DNA from: Flexibacter flexilis DSM 6793
GTDB taxonomy: Bacteria > Bacteroidota > Bacteroidia > Cytophagales > Flexibacteraceae
Assembly (NCBI RefSeq): GCF_900112255.1
Contig: NZ_FOLE01000008.1
Coordinates: 146,382 to 210,381, forward strand
DNA: 64,000 nt
Direction: 5' to 3'
Program-made: the position numbers and the translations under genes
Shown: in pieces, positions 52,021 through 60,453 of the stretch
Layout of the letters: each line of letters opens with the position of its first letter
How positions within the stretch are numbered: the first letter of the stretch is position 1
The notes under the pieces: generated by a model
What the model saw: the letters and a program-made list of their open reading frames with translations, nothing else
Told to the model about the DNA's origin: nothing
Databases searched by the model: none

Positions 52021-52692
52021 ATGCAGCGATATACCAAACGACAAGAACATTTTTTTAATACTGTTCTAAAATATTCTCCCAATAGAGAGGATACTATGCG
52101 TAATTTTCCACTGTTAGCCTCTATTGATTACAGGGATTATAGCAGATTTATTCATCACATGGTCATGTCTTTACCACACGTAACAATACAGAATATTATT
52201 TATAAAATCGAATGGGAAAAAGACCAGTTTAATGTATCGGCGTACATAGATGATTTGAGCGAATCAAACATCATTCAACTCATTGGGAAAGATGAAATAA
52301 AGGCAGCGTGTGTGATAAATATCGTCGCATACGAATTAGAAAAAAGACTAAGGCCTGAGATGGGAAAACTCCACGTAAGTTTGCTTGATACACAACGGAT
52401 AAGACAACATTTTGCCAATATTCAATTCATGCAACAACTGATAAAGAAACCCCCTTGTGGAAAAGATTCTACAGAGCCAGACTATTTGGAATATGAACTG
52501 ATAGAAACAACGAAAGTCATTTCCAACATTGAGGAAGAGTTAAAAGTGGCCAAAGACCGCGAAAAAAGTTTATTGAATGTTGGGCTATTCGTCTGTAAGC
52601 ATTTTAATAAGAAATTACCTTTCACTATTCAATGGCCTGATTACAGTATTGTTGTTTCTTTGGATAATATCCTGCTTGTTGAAAGGAAATGA
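52021..52692 (+). CDS. Phage protein of unknown function
   Basis: A 223-residue protein from the ATG at 52021 (MQRYTKRQEHFF). It has mixed alpha/beta composition and a helical middle. I do not recognise it. It ends the early/middle block; the next 210 bases are non-coding with a hairpin CCACCC/GGGTGG (52737-52754) and a pyrimidine-rich motif at 52847-52860. Confidence 0.55.
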   Translation: MQRYTKRQEHFFNTVLKYSPNREDTMRNFPLLASIDYRDYSRFIHHMVMSLPHVTIQNIIYKIEWEKDQFNVSAYIDDLSESNIIQLIGKDEIKAACVINIVAYELEKRLRPEMGKLHVSLLDTQRIRQHFANIQFMQQLIKKPPCGKDSTEPDYLEYELIETTKVISNIEEELKVAKDREKSLLNVGLFVCKHFNKKLPFTIQWPDYSIVVSLDNILLVERK

Positions 52693-52846
52693 TATTTAGT
52701 CTCCCTATCCTTCAATAAAAAATTCTTTGGGCGTTGCCACCCGAAAAAGGGTGGCCGCTCCCTTACGGCTACGCTTACGCTTCGGCCTCTTGAGGAGGCG
52801 GCTGCGCCCCTTCAGGCAGCTAACGCATTTTTTTTCGGGGTAGGTG

Positions 52847-52860
52847 TTTTTGTCCTTTTT
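52847..52860 (+). promoter_or_regulatory. Recurrent TTTTTGTCC motif (first of three)
   Basis: TTTTTGTCCTTTTT lies 43 bases before the next gene. Close copies stand at 53353-53362 and 54798-54811, each ahead of a late-gene unit. It may be a phage late control element. Confidence 0.35.
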
Positions 52861-52902
52861 CTGTCCTTTTTTCTGCCCCTTCTTTGTAAAAAGCCCAAGC
52901 CA

Positions 52903-53343
52903 ATGACCTATCACATCCCCATCCCCCGCTATTTAGCCCACTATTTGGCGCAGGCCTTCGGACAAGGACCTTACAGCAGCCAGCACTTTGAGCCAAAGCT
53001 CTGGAATCGCATCGCCCAAGCCTTCCAACAATACCCCGTCCGCAAAATCCGCTCCCTTGCCGACCAACATTTCTTGGCCATCACCTTGAGCGAATCGCTT
53101 ATTAAACAAAGGCGTTTTCATGTGCGACCCGAACGCGAAAAACAAATTGCCCGCCTCTTTACCAACATGATGTACGAGGAGCTTTATTTGTTCATGGACA
53201 GCCAACGCCCAAACCGCAAAATCGTGGAGGCACTCACCGAATGGTGCGCCCATTACGACATCAGCGAAGACGATTTGGCGCAAGACACGCTGAAAAAACG
53301 CTATTATCGCCACCGAGAAGCCAAAAAAAATTTGGGTCTTTAA
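52903..53343 (+). CDS. Phage protein of unknown function
   Basis: A 146-residue helical basic protein (MTYHIPIPRYLAHYLAQAFG...KKRYYRHREAKKNLGL). It looks like a nucleic-acid associated or small structural protein, but no motif assigns it. It opens the late region. Confidence 0.55.
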   Translation: MTYHIPIPRYLAHYLAQAFGQGPYSSQHFEPKLWNRIAQAFQQYPVRKIRSLADQHFLAITLSESLIKQRRFHVRPEREKQIARLFTNMMYEELYLFMDSQRPNRKIVEALTEWCAHYDISEDDLAQDTLKKRYYRHREAKKNLGL

Positions 53344-53397
53344 TTTTGTCCCTTTTTTGTCCTTCGCTTACAAATCTGAACAAATCACATTTGTAAA

Positions 53398-53937
53398 ATG
53401 AACATCACACGCTTTTCAGGGGACAATTTCGGCGCAATCACAGGCCTGCAAATCATTGCTTGCCGTGATTTGACAGAAGACTATTATCCCGTTCAAAGTG
53501 TTGTCAGTCAAGCCTTAACCCTTGCAGAAAACGCCAATGTGGGGGAGATTATCTTCACGCAACAAACAGGCAATTACGCCGAGAATTTCAGCCGCAGCAA
53601 ACACGGAATAGCCTACAAAATCGAAGTGGGTTGTAACATTCCCAAAGACCGCCCCGACGTAACGCAATGGCTTGCCCAATATGCGGGTATTCCTGTGGTA
53701 TTAGTGGCTCAACTCAGCACCGAAGAGCGCAAAATCTTTGGTTCAAAGGATTATCCTTTGCTCTTGTCTAAAGCAGATTTGGACAACAAGGGTACTGTAA
53801 ATAAAGGCAATTACCGAACGATGAAATGGGAAGGAACAAACCCGAATCCCGCGCCCTTCTACGCCCCGCCCCAATACCTGCTAACTAATTCAGGTTCAGT
53901 TATTTTTCAGACTAACCAAACCCCGATACTCCTATGA
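53398..53937 (+). CDS. Phage structural-region protein
   Basis: A 179-residue alpha/beta protein starting at ATG 53398, with segments such as ITGLQIIACRDLTEDYYPVQ and EEIIFTQQTGNY-type strands. Its stop and the next start overlap (ATGA). The 14 bases ATCACATTTGTAAA before its start also occur in the CRISPR repeat. Unrecognised. Confidence 0.5.
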   Translation: MNITRFSGDNFGAITGLQIIACRDLTEDYYPVQSVVSQALTLAENANVGEIIFTQQTGNYAENFSRSKHGIAYKIEVGCNIPKDRPDVTQWLAQYAGIPVVLVAQLSTEERKIFGSKDYPLLLSKADLDNKGTVNKGNYRTMKWEGTNPNPAPFYAPPQYLLTNSGSVIFQTNQTPILL

Positions 53938-54665
53938 CACAACCATCCGAAGGCAGCAAAATATTTCAATTACCCGCCCTACCCCGCGAACTAAAAGGCA
54001 CGGATTTACTCCCTCTATCCGACGAATCGGGCAATGAGCCAACCTATAAAGTAACGCTTGGCCAGCTCAAGGCTTTTGTGGCCGCCAATGTCAATGCAGA
54101 GCCACCAATTAGCATTCCACAGCTCACCCTCTTGTGCGATAACAACAACATCTATTTGCGTTGGTCGGCGTTTAATCAAAAGTTCCTTGAATACCAGCCG
54201 ATTGTATGCCTTTTGCGAGGCAAGCCCAGACAAAAAAGCAAGAAAAGAAATGGGGCGGATTTATCCGTAAAGTTCAAAATCTCAGCGCGTTGGACGCACC
54301 CCAAACACAACGATTCGGCCAACGTTGGCCGCGCTACCGAGTTTGCTTTGCCCGCTGAAAACAGCCTGTTGGCCGTGCCGATTGAGCGCGAGCAATGGTT
54401 TAGAACCATGCCAGTGGACGAGGAAGGACATTACAGGCTCATTCCCAGAGGGACTAAAAGCTCATCGGGCAGAGACATTCGCAAGAATCAATATTTTGCC
54501 TTTGCTATTCAAATCACAGTCGATGGCAAAAAATATTACGGAGCATTCTCCAGAGTCGTTAAAATCGGATACAACAGAATACAGGCCATTGGTGGTCTGA
54601 CGGATAAAGTATTGGCAGCAGGTGCAATGACAGACAACTATATCCCTGTGATTCAGCTACTTTAA
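53934..54665 (+). CDS. Phage structural-region protein
   Basis: A 243-residue protein coupled by a four-base overlap to the previous gene. Beta-rich with a Lys/Arg-rich middle (RGKPRQKSKKRNGADLSVKF). LPALPRELKGTDLLPLSD at the start resembles the short peptide that begins phage tail-associated proteins, but this is weak. Unrecognised. Confidence 0.5.
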   Translation: MTQPSEGSKIFQLPALPRELKGTDLLPLSDESGNEPTYKVTLGQLKAFVAANVNAEPPISIPQLTLLCDNNNIYLRWSAFNQKFLEYQPIVCLLRGKPRQKSKKRNGADLSVKFKISARWTHPKHNDSANVGRATEFALPAENSLLAVPIEREQWFRTMPVDEEGHYRLIPRGTKSSSGRDIRKNQYFAFAIQITVDGKKYYGAFSRVVKIGYNRIQAIGGLTDKVLAAGAMTDNYIPVIQLL

Positions 54666-54765
54666 AGACATGGCAAGGCGCGAGACAGTAGGGCCAACAA
54701 TGGCAATAGCTGAGTAGTGTAGGCAAGTAATGGCAATACACGAGATGCGCCCGCCTCTTCATTGC

Positions 54766-54797
54766 AAAGCCTATGCAGCAACTGCATAGGCTTTTTG
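54766..54797 (+). terminator. Terminator before the head module
   Basis: AAAGCCTATGCAG (54766-54778) pairs with CTGCATAGGCTTT (54782-54794), with T residues following. It separates the previous unit from the protease gene. Confidence 0.85.
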
Positions 54798-54867
54798 TTT
54801 GTCCTTTTTTTAGCTGCATGAATCAGGCAGGTTTGCAACACATTTTAGCAATCCAAATCCCGATCGC

Positions 54868-55752
54868 ATGAATATTTTTCAGGCCTTATCCATTTTAAAC
54901 CAAGACATCTGGTTAGTTCACGAAAGCTACCTAACAGGCGTTTACCCAATGGTAATGGACTATTTGAGCAAAGCCAGTACCGAGAAGACTCCGCGCAAAA
55001 TCCTTGAGCCTGAATGTTACTATATCGTGGGGGATCATGCCACAGGCTTTACAGCCGCCAGTAAAACGGCCTCTAACGTTCCGAAAAATTCTATTGCGGT
55101 CATCGAAGTAAAAGGCCCGATTACCAAAGATTCTACCTGCTTCTCGGTAGGAACACGTGAGCTGACACAAGCCACTTATGCAGCCGCCGAAAACCCCAAC
55201 GTGGGCGGGATTATGTTTATCACCGATACGGGAGGAGGCTCAGTTGCAGGCACAGAAACTTTTGCCCGCGCCATCAATGAAGTATCGCAAGTAAAAGAAA
55301 CCTTGGTTTTGGCCGAAGATATGATAGCCTCGGCAGGCGTTTGGATTGGCGTTTCCGCCCATCACCTGTTTGCCCAAAACCTCACCACCCAAGTGGGCAG
55401 CATTGGCACGGCCATCTTGCTAACCGACGTGCGCGAAAAGCTCAAAAAAGACGGCATTACCCAGCATTACATCACGGCTCCAGACAGCGATGTGAAGAAT
55501 GCCGAGTACTACCAAGCCCTTGACGGCAAGCCCGAAGCCCTGAAACAGCAACTTGGTGCTATTAACACGGTATTCCAAGATTGGGTCAAATCCAATCGCC
55601 CCAATTTGAAAATTGACAGCAAAACCAAAGCCCCGCTCAATGGCGCAATGTATGCCGCCACCCAAGCGGCTGACATTGGCCTGATTGACGGGGTAAAAAC
55701 CTACACTGAAGCCGTCCAATTCCTTCATCAGCAAATTCTTAACCAATCATAA
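54868..55752 (+). CDS. Phage head maturation protease (S49/SppA-like)
   Basis: A 294-residue serine peptidase of the SppA/ClpP fold that processes capsid proteins in many phages. The oxyanion and fold motif is FITDTGGGSVAGTETFARAI, and the nucleophile is Ser155 in DMIASAGVWIG. VGSIGTAILLTDV follows as in S49 enzymes. The general-base lysine is not certain. It comes directly before a scaffold-like gene and the major capsid gene, the standard head order. Confidence 0.88.
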   Translation: MNIFQALSILNQDIWLVHESYLTGVYPMVMDYLSKASTEKTPRKILEPECYYIVGDHATGFTAASKTASNVPKNSIAVIEVKGPITKDSTCFSVGTRELTQATYAAAENPNVGGIMFITDTGGGSVAGTETFARAINEVSQVKETLVLAEDMIASAGVWIGVSAHHLFAQNLTTQVGSIGTAILLTDVREKLKKDGITQHYITAPDSDVKNAEYYQALDGKPEALKQQLGAINTVFQDWVKSNRPNLKIDSKTKAPLNGAMYAATQAADIGLIDGVKTYTEAVQFLHQQILNQS

Positions 55753-55753
55753 C

Positions 55754-56191
55754 ATGGCTTTTTCATTCCAAAAATTCCCTGCCTTAGTAGCCCTTGCAGG
55801 CAAAACCGAAATCTCCGCCGAAGACATCGCCAAAGTAAACAACGAGCTGAGCGCACAAGGCATCACGGGCATGGCTTTCGTTGCGCAAGCCACGGCCAAC
55901 AAAGCCGCAGGCTATGACACGCTCAAGCAGCAACTTGACGCGGCCATCGCCGACAATACCAAGCTCAAAGCTGACGACAAAACGCAGGCTTTGGCCGATT
56001 TGCAAACCAAGTACGAGGCAGCCCAAGCCGAAATCAAAAAATTAGGCAAAGAACCAGGTTCGCAGCATTCTAATCCGCTCAACCACCAAGCCGAAGACGA
56101 TGGCAGTAAGCCAGATGCGCAAGTGCCTGTGTACGCGTCCACCAACTTTACACTCAATCAAATTGCAGAGGATTTTCATAATCGAAAATAA
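55754..56191 (+). CDS. Scaffold-like phage protein
   Basis: A 145-residue protein with a long coiled coil (about 45-95, TLKQQLDAAIADNTKLK) and an acidic, disordered end. It begins two bases after the protease stop and precedes the capsid gene, which is where scaffolding or delta-domain proteins sit. Assigned by position and composition only. Confidence 0.6.
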   Translation: MAFSFQKFPALVALAGKTEISAEDIAKVNNELSAQGITGMAFVAQATANKAAGYDTLKQQLDAAIADNTKLKADDKTQALADLQTKYEAAQAEIKKLGKEPGSQHSNPLNHQAEDDGSKPDAQVPVYASTNFTLNQIAEDFHNRK

Positions 56192-56240
56192 CGCAATGAA
56201 TCAACCTTATTTTTTAATCTAAACCCTTCACCCCATCACC

Positions 56241-57194
56241 ATGCCTTCGATTAACATTGCAGGAAAAAGCATAGAGCTTGAAGAAGTCAATGATATGCTG
56301 GGAGCATATTATAGAGACGAGAAGAAAACCATTGTCGATAAACTCGAAAAAGAGGAAGACTGGAGAATATTCTGCAAGCCAGAATATGGCGTAAAAGACC
56401 AGTTGGTGGCCACCGTCATACAACACAAAGGCGATGTCATGCAGCCTTACCAAACCAAGTTTACCCCCAAAGGCGGTGTTAAATTCAAGCCAGAACTCAA
56501 TATGGTTCGTCCCTGTAAAATAGATATTGAAATCACCCCACAGGAGATTGAGCGTACCGCCTTGGCTTGGTTGAAAACAGACGGTTCTCAATACACCAAA
56601 ACACCCTTTGTCGGAAAGATAGTGGATAAAGTATTGCAACGACTTCGCTACGATATTAACAACGTAGTGGTCAATGGCGATTATCAAGGCCCTCCGCCTG
56701 ATGGCGTAGCGGGTGATACTTTGGCCTCTTTTGATGGCTGGATAAAAATCTACAACAATGCCGTTGCCGCAGGCAAAATTGTTCCCTATGCCCTTGGTGC
56801 TATCACCGAAGACAACGTGGTGCGCAAATTGGAAGAAATGTTTGATACCGTGCCGCTCAACAAGCGTTTGCCTGGTCTGCAAATGTTCGTGGACCAACGT
56901 ACTTTGTTGAAATACAACCGCAGACGCAGAGGCGCAGAATTTCAAAATGCAATAGTGATGAACAGCACGCTGGACGGAACAACCTGTGAGTTGGTTGCAC
57001 CGCTTAACTGGCCAGAAGGTCGCATTATGTTAGGCCACAAAGACAATATGCTCTACATGGAAGATGGCATCAATGAAGAAGTGAATATGACATTCCAATG
57101 GACTGGCCGTATCATCAATTGCATGGTGGACTTTAAACGTGGGGTGGGCTTTGAAACCATTGAAGGCGAAGTCTTTGGCAATCTTGTCGCTTAA
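56241..57194 (+). CDS. Major capsid protein (HK97-like, probable)
   Basis: A 317-residue protein following protease and scaffold. It has an N-terminal charged helical arm (EVNDMLGAYYRDEKKTIVDKLEKEEDW), then a mixed beta core. Two segments fit capsid features: VVNGDYQGPPPDGVAGDTLASFDGW (a loop) and MFVDQRTLLKYNRRRRGAEF (helix with basic run). Fold assignment is inferred; no portal is seen near it. Confidence 0.7.
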   Translation: MPSINIAGKSIELEEVNDMLGAYYRDEKKTIVDKLEKEEDWRIFCKPEYGVKDQLVATVIQHKGDVMQPYQTKFTPKGGVKFKPELNMVRPCKIDIEITPQEIERTALAWLKTDGSQYTKTPFVGKIVDKVLQRLRYDINNVVVNGDYQGPPPDGVAGDTLASFDGWIKIYNNAVAAGKIVPYALGAITEDNVVRKLEEMFDTVPLNKRLPGLQMFVDQRTLLKYNRRRRGAEFQNAIVMNSTLDGTTCELVAPLNWPEGRIMLGHKDNMLYMEDGINEEVNMTFQWTGRIINCMVDFKRGVGFETIEGEVFGNLVA

Positions 57195-57233
57195 CCTAAA
57201 TCTTTTTATAAACGCTTTAAAACCATTGATTAA

Positions 57234-57608
57234 ATGGAAGATAAAAACAAAAAGCCTGTAAGCGAAGAACAAGACTTACAGGCTGAACTAAAAGCAGAAC
57301 GCGCCAAAAATGCGCAGTTAGAGGCCGACAAAGCCGAGCAAGCCGCGATTATCAAAGAGCTGTCCGAGCAGTTGGCGCAGTCCGAAGCCCGCATCAAGCA
57401 AACCGAGCGCAAGCATGGACAAGTGGCCATTACTTTTGAAGGCCGCGACTACCATTTGGCCGCCCCCAAAATTTCCACACCCTTGGGGGTGATTACCGCC
57501 GAACAATTGGCCGACGATGCCAAACTCTTGGCCAAATTGGTGAAGGAAATTAACGGCTTTGTGGATTTGTACTTAAAGCCTGTGCCAGCGCAGGAGAAAG
57601 GAATCTAA
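57234..57608 (+). CDS. Coiled-coil phage protein
   Basis: A 124-residue protein with an N-terminal charged coiled coil (EEQDLQAELKAERAKNAQLE, about 8-60) and a compact end (VAITFEGRDYHLAAPKI). It lies between capsid and tube-like genes, the place of head-tail connector or decoration proteins. Function unknown. Confidence 0.55.
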   Translation: MEDKNKKPVSEEQDLQAELKAERAKNAQLEADKAEQAAIIKELSEQLAQSEARIKQTERKHGQVAITFEGRDYHLAAPKISTPLGVITAEQLADDAKLLAKLVKEINGFVDLYLKPVPAQEKGI

Positions 57609-57611
57609 GCC

Positions 57612-58484
57612 ATGTATAACATTAGAGATATTCTGTGGGAGAATGGCCAAAATAATGATGCAGGCATTCAATCCGAGCTGTGTTACATCTTAGCCAGCGA
57701 CATTCTCGTTTTTCCCAAAACCAAACCAGAGGAGCAAAGAACCTCTCTTGAAGACGAAGTAACCTTGGTAGGAAATTTCGTACTAAAGCCAGGCAAGTCT
57801 TGGAAAAAAATCTATTGTACACAGCAAAAAGGGAGCTTGGAATCCGAAATTGTGGGGGATACAGACGGTAAATCCGCCGAAAACCCATTGAAAATTTGGC
57901 ATCCAGGCAACAAGGATTACCTTTTGGGCTTTATCGAAAAATTCAAGAATAGTAGCATGGTTTTGCTGGTTCGTGAATTAGATACAACCTACTGGCGTGT
58001 TGTGGGTTCTGAGGGCTTGCCAGCCAAGTACGAATCAGGAAAAATCACCACAGGCACAGCCGTAAAAGACGGCAAAGGAGCCGAAATTACATGGAAAAGT
58101 TTGGGTCGTATTGCTCCCATTTACAAAGGAGTAGTACAGCTTGAGCCAAGCCTTACCTTGGCCATTTCCTTTGTGGGGGGTGCCCCAAGCTACGTGGCTT
58201 TGGGCAATGGCATCTATGCCATCGCGCAAGCAGCAGCCAACCACCAGTTTTTTGTGCTTCCGTCCAAGAAAATCCATGAGGCCAGCGTGATGAATGCCAA
58301 CACCTTGCCCGCAGGCATGGGGCTTGCCCTCAACACCGAAACGGGCAAGATTGAAATTACAGGCACGCCAGAGGCGACAGGCCTGTTCCCGTTCCAAGTG
58401 ATAGGCCGCATCACCCACGACGGTACGCCCACAGGTACGACGGTGGAAAGCTATACGCTTGACATCACCCTTCAAATTACCTAA
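57612..58484 (+). CDS. Tail tube-like phage protein with Ig-like end
   Basis: A 290-residue protein. The central part is beta-rich. The C-terminal 85 residues fit the putative-Ig (He_PIG) pattern: NTLPAGMGLALNTETGKIEI followed by TGTPEATGLFPFQVIG. Ig-like additions are common on phage tube and capsid proteins. It starts three bases after the previous stop. A terminator follows, closing the structural unit. Confidence 0.6.
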   Translation: MYNIRDILWENGQNNDAGIQSELCYILASDILVFPKTKPEEQRTSLEDEVTLVGNFVLKPGKSWKKIYCTQQKGSLESEIVGDTDGKSAENPLKIWHPGNKDYLLGFIEKFKNSSMVLLVRELDTTYWRVVGSEGLPAKYESGKITTGTAVKDGKGAEITWKSLGRIAPIYKGVVQLEPSLTLAISFVGGAPSYVALGNGIYAIAQAAANHQFFVLPSKKIHEASVMNANTLPAGMGLALNTETGKIEITGTPEATGLFPFQVIGRITHDGTPTGTTVESYTLDITLQIT

Positions 58485-58510
58485 TACCTAAACTACTTCA
58501 TATTTTTACG

Positions 58511-58542
58511 AAAAAGGCTTTTGCATTGCAGAAGCCTTTTTT
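58511..58542 (+). terminator. Terminator after the tube-like gene
   Basis: AAAAAGGCTTTTGC and GCAGAAGCCTTTTT form a stem with one mismatch, followed by T residues. Confidence 0.85.
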
Positions 58543-58573
58543 TATGTTTGTAACGCCAAAACAATTTTTCTTA

Positions 58574-58643
58574 CTAACAATTACGACCATGCTTGCAAGG
58601 CCTTGCTTGGGTGTGGGGGCGCAAGCCCCCCTGTAGTTGTTAG
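58574..58643. other. Structured element with GNRA-loop hairpin
   Basis: Outer arms CTAACAATTAC (58574-58584) and GTAGTTGTTAG (58633-58643) pair at 10 of 11 positions. Inside, GGGGGC-GCAA-GCCCCC (58615-58630) is a strong stem with a GCAA tetraloop. It stands between a terminator and the packaging genes. Confidence 0.6.
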
Positions 58644-58678
58644 CTATTGTTTTGGCGAAGCACCCAAGCACCTCATTT

Positions 58679-58927
58679 ATGGCCGCCTCGCACAAAAAGA
58701 TATTGGATGAGTTTATGACATCGTACAGGCCTTGCACGATGCAGGAGGCTGACCATTTCTTTTCTTCCGACCAAATCGCCGAGAATCTCAACGCGCATCA
58801 CGGCTCTTTGCTTGAGCCTTCAGAAGTGGCCAACACTTTGCAAGCCAACGGGTATGAAACCTACACGGACGGGCAAGGCTGCGTGTTGTGGGTGCTTGCC
58901 CGTTGGACAACTGTCCTTTTGCCTTAA
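58679..58927 (+). CDS. Small phage protein
   Basis: An 82-residue protein starting at ATG 58679 (MAASHKKILDEFMTSYRP). The helical segment QIAENLNAHHGSLLEPSEVANTLQANGYET reads like a small DNA-binding or winged-helix domain. It starts the packaging block. Unrecognised. Confidence 0.55.
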   Translation: MAASHKKILDEFMTSYRPCTMQEADHFFSSDQIAENLNAHHGSLLEPSEVANTLQANGYETYTDGQGCVLWVLARWTTVLLP

Positions 58928-58931
58928 TTTC

Positions 58932-58955
58932 TTCATGCCGTAATTTCGGCATGAA
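58932..58955 (+). promoter_or_regulatory. Hairpin that hides a start codon
   Basis: TTCATGCCG (58932-58940) is perfectly complementary to CGGCATGAA (58947-58955). The ATG of the next gene (58951-58953) lies in the 3' arm, so the folded RNA would block its start. Confidence 0.6.
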
Positions 58956-59589
58956 TGAAATTGAACAATGGTTGGCTTCGGGCAGGGACTACGCTTTGGG
59001 CGTAGCCCTTTATCAGCAGTACGGCAATAATGCCGCCCTGCTTTCCCTCTTTGCCACCCCCTCCAACTTTGCACACAAAAAGTTAGTCGAAGCCCTATCG
59101 GGCATCGCCGAAACTTTGCGCCAAGCCGCTAAATCCGCTCAGCAAGCACGCGAAACGCAGGCTATACAAAACAGTGTTGCTCACCTCTCTCAATCCCTTG
59201 ACAATGAAACGGTAATCTCTATTGACAAACAGGCCAAAAGCCAGTATGCCCAAGCCTCTTTTTTGCATGGCCAGCTTCGCTATGCCAGCAACGACGAGGA
59301 GCGCAAAGCCTTGGCCTTTCAAATCTTGGAGCTGTTCGATTCGCTCTCTCAAGGCTTTGAAACGGTGGATTATTACAAGGAATTTGGTCATTTACCCCCG
59401 CCCCCCAGCCACGAGGAGCAGCAGTTACAAGCCCTTGACCGCGCCGTTTTGGAGAAAATGCGGCGCAATCTCATCGCCAACATTTCCCACGCCCGAGCAG
59501 GCCGCAAACGTGCCGAAAACATCGACGTTTGGCAGCAACGCCGTGCAATGATTGAGCGTATTTTATCCCAACAAACACCGCAGGACTAA
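58951..59589 (+). CDS. Helical phage protein
   Basis: A 212-residue, largely helical protein with a central coiled coil, starting at ATG 58951. A proline-rich break (GHLPPPPSHEE) divides it. The start lies inside a perfect 9-bp hairpin. Its stop is one base before the PLD-like gene. No family recognised; the place before terminase suggests a packaging or connector role. Confidence 0.55.
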   Translation: MNEIEQWLASGRDYALGVALYQQYGNNAALLSLFATPSNFAHKKLVEALSGIAETLRQAAKSAQQARETQAIQNSVAHLSQSLDNETVISIDKQAKSQYAQASFLHGQLRYASNDEERKALAFQILELFDSLSQGFETVDYYKEFGHLPPPPSHEEQQLQALDRAVLEKMRRNLIANISHARAGRKRAENIDVWQQRRAMIERILSQQTPQD

Positions 59590-59590
59590 G

Positions 59591-60163
59591 ATGTTATTTT
59601 CTTTAGATAAAACCACCGAAAGCCCCGCCAGCCAGCCAACGGCCAGTGCCTATCTTCTCGGACAGTTGTCCGACATTCAGGCCATAGAAGGCAACAGTAT
59701 CAAGCAATTGCGGGAAGTTATTGGGCAATTAGCGCAAAATACAATCATCACTTTTGCCACCCATGGCCAGTGGAGCAGCCACGAACTGCTCAAGCATATT
59801 TTACAGCAAACAGGCCCAGCGAGCGTGGCCATGACCACGTGGGCAGTCACGGAAGACCCGCTTAGAAGCATTCACAACCTCATTGAGCAGGGGCAAATTA
59901 CGGCCTTTGATTGCGTGTTTGATTACCGCACCGAAAAGCGCAAACCCGAAGCATGGCAGTTCGCGCAGGCTGTGGCCACCCGCCTAAAACAGACCCATTG
60001 CCACGCCAAAATATTGGTGATACAAAATGCCCAGTGGGGCGTTGCGGTGGTTAGCTCCGCCAACTTTACCAACAATCCGCGTTTGGAGGCAGGGACTATT
60101 TTTACACTCCCAGCGGTAGCAGATTTTTACAAACAAGTCATTGAAAACGAGATAAATAAATGA
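59591..60163 (+). CDS. PLD-like phage protein (single HKD-type motif)
   Basis: A 190-residue protein with a phospholipase-D-like end: His138 and Lys140 in CHAKILVIQN, then SSANFTNNPRLEAG, the usual companion of HKD motifs in bacterial nucleases. The Asp of HxKx4D is Gln here, which may weaken or alter activity. One motif per chain means a dimer would form the site, as in Nuc-type nucleases. It lies directly before the terminase genes and overlaps the next gene by four bases. A DNA-processing role is inferred. Confidence 0.65.
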   Translation: MLFSLDKTTESPASQPTASAYLLGQLSDIQAIEGNSIKQLREVIGQLAQNTIITFATHGQWSSHELLKHILQQTGPASVAMTTWAVTEDPLRSIHNLIEQGQITAFDCVFDYRTEKRKPEAWQFAQAVATRLKQTHCHAKILVIQNAQWGVAVVSSANFTNNPRLEAGTIFTLPAVADFYKQVIENEINK

Positions 60164-60453
60164 ACGAACTAAACCTAAACCAAGAACAACTCTCCGCATT
60201 AGAGGACATGGCCGCGCTATTCTTTAGCCTTGAGGAATTGGCCGTGATTATGCAGGTAGAGCGCGAGCGTTTCGTCTCCAGCTACCAAATGCGTACAGGG
60301 GTAATTTACGAAACTGTCCAACGTGGGCGACTGCGCCAAGAGGCCTTGGTACGCAAAAAGAATTTTGAATTGGCGCAACAAGGTTCATCGCCCGCCATTA
60401 CCGCCGCGCTCAAGCTGATTGATTCGATTAAATTAGGGGAGGAAATACGATGA
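60160..60453 (+). CDS. HTH phage protein, terminase-associated
   Basis: A 97-residue protein with an N-terminal HTH pattern (FFSLEELAVIMQVERERFVSSY), as in small-terminase and packaging DNA-recognition domains. It overlaps both neighbours by four bases (ATGA), forming a tight chain of coupled genes. Probably a DNA-binding packaging factor. Confidence 0.6.
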   Translation: MNELNLNQEQLSALEDMAALFFSLEELAVIMQVERERFVSSYQMRTGVIYETVQRGRLRQEALVRKKNFELAQQGSSPAITAALKLIDSIKLGEEIR

